From: Sipunculus nudus | Taxonomy: Eukaryota; Annelida; Sipuncula; Golfingiida; Sipunculidae | Length of the DNA stretch: 64,000 nucleotides | Direction: 5' to 3' | Assembly: GCA_026874595.1 (NCBI GenBank) | Contig: CM049316.1 | Coordinates: forward strand, 78,587,676-78,651,675 | Shown here: positions 57,876 to 64,000 of the stretch, one piece after another | Layout: every line of letters begins with the position of its first letter | Numbering within the stretch: the stretch's first letter is position 1 | Made by a program: the position numbers and the translations under genes | Notes under the pieces: generated by a model | What the model was told of the DNA's origin: nothing | What the model saw: the letters and a program-made list of their open reading frames with translations, nothing else | Database searches by the model: none

Positions 57876-60800
57876 GGTACTATTATTCAGGAAATAAAAA
57901 AATCCCGACTCTCTCAGTATATAAGCCTTTTTTGGCTGAAGCCATTGGTTATGATTTATATGCACCGAGATAGAGAGTGGTGGTCAGTTGTTTTACTGTA
58001 CACATTGACCGGAACCTGTTGCTCCTTTGCCTGATGAACCTGTTGTTACTATGGGAAGACTTCGCCTGGCATCCTCTCCATCCTTTAATACTTCAAAACC
58101 ATATAACGGGCGGCATCGCAAAAGGGGAGGAAAATGTATAAGATTGATTTAGGATAGATAAAAATATATTCAGCAAGAGTTAGAATATGAGAAGTGAGCA
58201 AGTCGCTATCTAGGGCGCCTTTCTGTGTACACTTCCGGGCACCAGAACCTATCGAAAGCATGGTCATGCTTTCTGAGTTGATATTATCAAGACATTTCTT
58301 GATTTTTATAAAAATAAAGTAGCAAAAGGAGATCATACCAGGTCTCACAAACTCTGGTGCTGTCGCGTAATAAAACACCAGTGCCCCGGAGAATTATGTA
58401 ATTACATTTTATTACTACCCTTTTATGCCGTTTAAAGACAACCGCGTCGTTACCCGCGTTACCCGTTACCCGCGGACAGGTAGCTTTGACATTTCTGAAG
58501 TTCTAGTGCACTTATCTATTAGTTTTTGACACTCTTACGGATTCCTCTGATAAAATAATGAATATTTGGCCTTATACACATGCCGCTATTAAATCTATTT
58601 TATAGTACCCCTTGTATATTGGATGAATGTCATGTCCCATGTTCCTCTCTAGATGCACTTAATTTTCACTGTGATGCTTCCCTAAAAGTAGAAATAGTTA
58701 TTCCTCTTAACCTGAAGATGTTCATTGGCTTTAAAAATAATGAGAGCTCTCTCTCGAGCAATTTTTGAACACATAATAATCATAGGAACATTCTAATAGA
58801 TTGATAACCAATCCGTTTTATGCTAATCCATCTTAAATATTGTGATGTATTTGTCCACAAAATGGAAGACCAAATATTAACAAAATAATTTACTTAGTCT
58901 GAAAGTATAAGCTCTATGCATTGAACTCGTACAGTACGGGATAAGTATCTAGTGTTATTTGTTATCTAGTGTTATCTCAATATTAACACTAGATTTCAAG
59001 TCCTATCCAAAGGAGAAAAAACAAGGGGGCATGTATAAAAGTTTCAATTATTATACAAAAATATTAATTACGGCTTATACAGCTTAATAAGTATATTGAG
59101 TGTTGATTGATTTTTTTTTAAATATATTTAATTATTTGATATTCATGTTTTTGTTACAATAAGATTTTGACTGATTCATAAGTAGTCTTGTTCTTTTTAA
59201 ATTACTTACCATGTCGTTTACAGATTCTCTTGCAAGGAAACGTACTTGGTATTTTAAATTGTTAACAAATCACACGATCTTAATGTATATTGATGCAACA
59301 GAGTGTATATTTTTTATGAAGATTTCTTTTCAATTCGATCGTAACTAATGGAAGGACATGGTACAGGAGTTTTAACAGCAGCAAGAAAGAAGGGATTATA
59401 TATGTGCTATTCATTGGGAAAATTTAATTCAAAACCTACATATCATTTATGGTTGTAAATATTACGAAAATTAAAGAGTAAACAGAGAGATGTATTTAAT
59501 ATGAATCAATCAGAATCTGTGGGTTCTAAACAAAAAAATCTGCGTGGAGAATACTTAACTAGGTCTTGTGACTTTTAGATAATTCATAGTCCCACTTGAG
59601 TAAATCACCTAAAATCCACCAGGTTAATATGGTTCTGATTTACTTCAAGAGGCTATGAGCAGCGGTATGTGCTACACCGGGGCAATGTATGAACCCAGCT
59701 CAGAGAAACGTACAACACGGTTCACAAACTTTCTCGTCAGCTCTTGAACAATTCAGGTAACAATACCAATGTATTCGACTGAGGCTCGTTGGGACAAAGC
59801 AATAATCCGATCTCACAATGGGAAAAAATACATTGAATAAAAAACATGATAGTGATTCAGTTTACCTAAAATTAAAATTTGGTCCTCCAAACATTCCGTA
59901 AAAATTCGTTCATTTCTTTTTGCGTAAGTTGCTAACAATCAAACGAACCAACCAAGGGAAAACAAAATAAAACATAAACCTTTTACCTCCCGTCTGAATT
60001 GTAATAAAGAGGTCAAAGAGTGTACTAAGGGGGAAATTTCCAGCGTTGAATTCTTAAGGGTTCGTATGAAGCGCCATCTAGTGTAAGAGTATAACATTGA
60101 TATTTGAACACGAAGCAATTGGCAGAAGGGTAAAAAAAAGGGTTGGTATCTCAAGCAGGTTTTCCAGAAATCAGTGCTGGAGGACATTTTTATCTTTTAA
60201 TTCTAAATTTTCGATTAAAAGTTCATAGGATCTAGGTAGACCATGATAATACACCAAAATGTTGCCGAATTTGTATTATTTTATTTTCTTGAAAAAAAAA
60301 TGAATCGATAAATTTCTACTGAAAATGCAGGGGAAGGGGAGAGGTGTCAAAAATGGACTTTTAGAATATTTTAACTTTAAAGTGTGCATCCAAAAAATAA
60401 TTTTTAGTTCTTTCAAAACAAATTTGTATTATCAAATGAGTGTCTTATCATATACTCGGCAGTATAATTGAATTAAAACTAAACTTGAACTACCGCTGAT
60501 TACATCTCTGAGACGTGACGACTTCGATGTTCCCGACTGCAAATAGGTGGTATAAACTGAAATGAAAAGATATACAGAAATATATATAAATATATAACTT
60601 ACTTGAGACCCCGAAAATGCATCATATTGTTAAACACAGATGTCGCCGATCTCACAATGTCTGGGTACCGGCACTCTGGTATACCTGTGGTATTATTACA
60701 TAAGACTGATCGTCCCTCGCAGCAGGCTGCCAACTCTCCATGAAGCCTGCGTAAAAAGACCCTCCAGCAAACACCGAGTTTCCTGTCCCAGTATTATAGG

Positions 60801-62698
60801 TGCACCAACAGTTCATATACAACAACAAAAACTTTCTATGGTTAAAAAACAAACAAAACAGCTGTGTCATTTTCTATTTCACAAGCTAGGAAACGTCGCC
60901 ACGTCCACCAGTTAGTTTCGAACAGATTAGTTCAGTTCATTACTTAAAACATCAACAGGAAAGACAAGGCTATAACCATTGGAAAGAGTTGCAAGTATTT
61001 ATTACTGAAAGGTATTATATCATAATACATGCAACTACATTTGCTCATTCAAAAGTTGATTTCGGATTTTTGCAATGTTAAATTATTAAGTTTAGCTGTT
61101 CAAACCATAGATAATGTCAGCAATGTTATAGGAACCTCTTCTGTCCGTGCAGTTGTCCAGCATAATAAGGTTCGTCTGTTGGCTATTCCTTGATTCGTCT
61201 GCTGGATTTGGTTCTGTGTATCATATACTTAAAATATCAGTCCTAGGTTGATTATAACTGGGATCTATGCCAGTCTTACACAGGGATTACTAGTTTATGT
61301 ACCCGGAGTTCCATGGTTACCCCATGGCTTAACGATTTGGGCGTCCAGACGGAACCTTACAATACTCTAGGCTTGAATGTGGGAGCCACTATCGGCCCGT
61401 GTTTGGTGATCCGCCAAAGATAAAATATGAATATCTGCATAACAAGATAATATGTAAAACCTAATAACAAATCTGTGGTTGCTTTCTGAAGGACTACTTC
61501 TGGATTTAAATGGTAGCATGCTTTTAGGTGAATTATAGGTGTTAAATTCAACATATGGTGAATATGTTAAGTGGTATTAATAAAAAAAATGGTCTTATTA
61601 GACAGGTGGTCTTTCAGACAGCTTCCTCTTTATAAGCGTCAGACCGTAGTCAGATCTATCAACAGTAATATCAACTTGGCTACTCCACCAATATATAAAA
61701 TATAGATCTAGCCATAATAATGTCCACACCGATTTTGATTATGCACTATAACTGTTTAACACTGAGGAACGTTATACATCGGGCGTATGTATGCATAAAA
61801 AAACAACCCGGTAAAGAGGGACTGTAACAGTTATTCAGATCTCTATGACCGGTTCCACGAAGCCTTTCGGTAAAGTAAGTGGTCTCAGTTACATACCTAT
61901 GTACAGACTCACGACAAGAACGCCTGTGTATGAAAAATCAGACCATTTGGTCATTTAGACAGACCCCCATTTTGACGTCAGGTGTGACATCGGGTATGAT
62001 TACAATTTTTCTTCACAAAATCGTAGTCCAAGCCCTCTATTCGAATAATCCGACTGATGCAACTTTGGCATCCTTGGGGAAATTTTTTTATAACGGTTTT
62101 AAATTTTGAATTTTAAAAATAAAAAAAATAATATATAGCATCACTTTTGTTGATAAGAAAAGCTCAGTTTACATACTGATTCACATTTAACGTACCATAG
62201 GCATTTTGCGACCTATTCTTGGTGTATTTTTTCCACTTTAACAGTCATCTTGATTTTTTATTTTCAATTTAAATTATGAAATATGAAAATATGTTTATAT
62301 TCAATGGTTTATGGGCATATTTTATCAGGAACGCGAATTGGACATAATTTTGATTTGATGAAAACATGCTTGCTGCATAAAGATCTATTAACTGTAGTTG
62401 TTGTCATAAGCGATAACAAGAGGTGGAGTTATAGAAGTGACAATGTATGTATATGCGTTGGCAACTGAATAACACTCACCAAATGAAGTTTTATAATATT
62501 GAGTTGAAGCTAATCATGAATCATGTTTACAAGAAAAATTGATTTAACACCTTAAATGGGTCTCCTGTGGGGGAAACATATACTTGTTTCAGGTCGGTGC
62601 GATCTCTTGATTTACATAATCTAAGAGGTGACTTCTCTTAATATGTGGGGGAAATACCTTGTTAATGAAATTATTGACATAATTGTGGTGTCGCCATC
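57876..62698. other. Copy B, no gene recognised
   Basis: Counterpart of A 48283-54042 with the two deletions. It includes the possible exon at 60685-60871 and nothing else that I can name. Confidence 0.55.
57918..57925 (+). promoter_or_regulatory. TATA-box-like site (copy B)
   Basis: Duplicate of 48325-48332. Confidence 0.2.
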
Positions 62699-64000
62699 TG
62701 TAAGCCTAAAACAAGGATATTTGAAATGATATGTTTCCATTTGTTGTCGAGTTGTGTAATGTTTTGTTAGAGATGCGCAAATTCTATGACAGGTTAGGTG
62801 TGGCCATGACAGGGATAAACCCGTCAGAATAAGGATACTTATTATAATAATGTGACAGTGGCAACTGATAACACTAAACGGACTCAGAACTTTTTCTGAC
62901 GACCTTTTAATCCCATGTGTTGTGCAAACACATAACAAAGAACAATAGTCTCACACAGCCAAAGTCTTGGTTATCATCATTAACTGTACCCATGACAAAG
63001 TGTCCTTTTTTTATGCATGAAATGTGTCCTTTAAATGTGAATTAAATAATTACATTTTTACATCTCCTCCCTGTTAATTCACAAATAATAAAAATCCAAG
63101 GACAAGTCCAATTAGTAATTTAACTACTGTTACATAGCATGTGGTATGCAACTTTCCTTTAAGTTGACATGTTCCACTGGTGCTAATGCAGTTTAACAAT
63201 AGTCTCTCTTGTTATTTTAACTGTGGAAATAACAATTAATGTGCAACAATGTAACATGAATTTTACTCTTACTCTATCACTTAGAATAACAAGGATGTGG
63301 GAAGACTACCACAGAGCCTTGGGAAATTACCAAAGGAATTATTCAACCCTGTATATATGGTAATTTCCACTAACACACAATAAATAAGTCAATCTGTCAG
63401 GTGGTTTCCGGGCACGTTACGAACGACGTACTGGATCAACTGGTGTCGCAGGCAATTTGCGTAGTGGTGTAGTTTGTTTGTTTGTCAACTCACTGGCTGG
63501 TTCAATGATTTCAGCTGGTACCACAGGTACTTTCAACTTAGTTCCATCATTGACTACCGGCTTAACAGGCAAGTTACTGGCAGAATCCCCCTTGGACTGC
63601 AACTTCTGGAATAGCTGTCCTTGGCTGGTTGTCATATCTAGAGCGAATTTGATCATTATGTTTACGTGTCAACCGACCATCAACACTGATCAGTACTGAG
63701 AGGGGTCCTGTAGTTTTTACTACTACTCCCTCAAGCCAAATTGGACCAGAGCTAAAGTTCTTGGCATATACCAAGTCTCCCTCCTGAAAATGGCGTACCC
63801 GCGAAGAGGAATCATGATAAAATATATGTCGTGCTTGATGTTGGCGTACATGGTAACCCACATTAGGAAACAACAAATCCAGATGACTTCTGGGCTGTCG
63901 ACCAAATAACATTTCAGCAGGAGACACACCTGTAGTTGTTTGAGGAGTAATCCTGTATTGAAACAGAAATCTTGATAACCGTGTTTTTTGGTCCCATCGG
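62699..64000 (-). mobile_element. Ty3/gypsy element, copy B (LTR, tail and integrase C-terminus)
   Basis: Counterpart of A 54043-55344: probable LTR at 62699-63062, purine tract, C-terminal tail (63417-63656) and the frame giving SPAEMLFGRQPRS (63574-63927). The rest lies beyond the window, so whether this copy has gag and a 5' LTR cannot be seen. Confidence 0.85.

Larger units (their letters stand above)
57508..64000 (+). repeat. Tandem segmental duplication, copy B (partial, runs off window)
   Basis: Matches copy A with offset 9593 at its start and 8656 after two losses: 19 bp (opposite A 48597-48620) and 918 bp (opposite A 48841-49758, one base of shared sequence at the joint). Only scattered single-base differences are seen, for example A 49770 G against B 58426 T. 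Confidence 0.95.

Overview
This is eukaryotic nuclear DNA: AT-rich, with GT-AG introns, long (TA)n microsatellites, several tandem-repeat arrays and decayed retroelements and DNA transposons. The mix (L1/Tx1-like LINEs, a Ty3/gypsy element, a large Academ-like transposon carrying a RecQ-type helicase, and an expanded-type secreted S1 protease) suggests a marine lophotrochozoan, most likely a bivalve mollusc. The organism is an inference; nothing here names the species.

Layout. 1-3336: 3' part of a broken LINE on +. 4077-5428 and 5839-7263: 34-bp and 31-bp minisatellites with a SINE-like piece between them. 7887-22853 on minus: one host gene, an S1 (trypsin-fold) serine protease. I assembled it as seven coding exons (8131-21811) whose splice phases all agree, giving 277 residues with signal peptide, His71, Asp127 and Ser223, plus a probable 5' UTR exon near 22.85 kb. 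Its introns hold several arrays. The largest is a 46-bp minisatellite of about 102 units (10641-15335) that grew out of the 3' end of coding exon 6 together with its 5' splice donor, so the intron carries about 100 copies of the exon end plus donor. This is the most unusual structure in the window.

25087-39997: a 14.9-kb DNA transposon with long terminal inverted repeats, a palindrome at each end and an apparent 9-bp target duplication in a host tandem repeat. It carries two multi-exon + strand genes, both now broken: a RecQ-like SF2 helicase (26415-29528) and a DUF6589-type transposase with a double PHD finger set into its core (31634-38918). The pairing resembles the AcademH lineage as I remember it.

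43029-48278: a second decayed LINE on +, with ORF1 and ORF2. A 333-bp insert flanked by an 88-bp direct repeat interrupts its endonuclease. 47915-57507 and 57508-64000 form a head-to-tail duplication of a 9.6-kb unit. The unit contains the LINE 3' end, about 6 kb with no recognised gene, and a minus-strand 5'-truncated Ty3/gypsy pol with a probable 3' LTR. The second copy has lost 19 bp and 918 bp and runs off the window. The very high similarity of the copies leaves open an assembly (haplotig) artefact.

The only gene here that looks intact is the serine protease. All the other recognisable coding sequence is mobile-element derived and carries stops, frameshifts or deletions.
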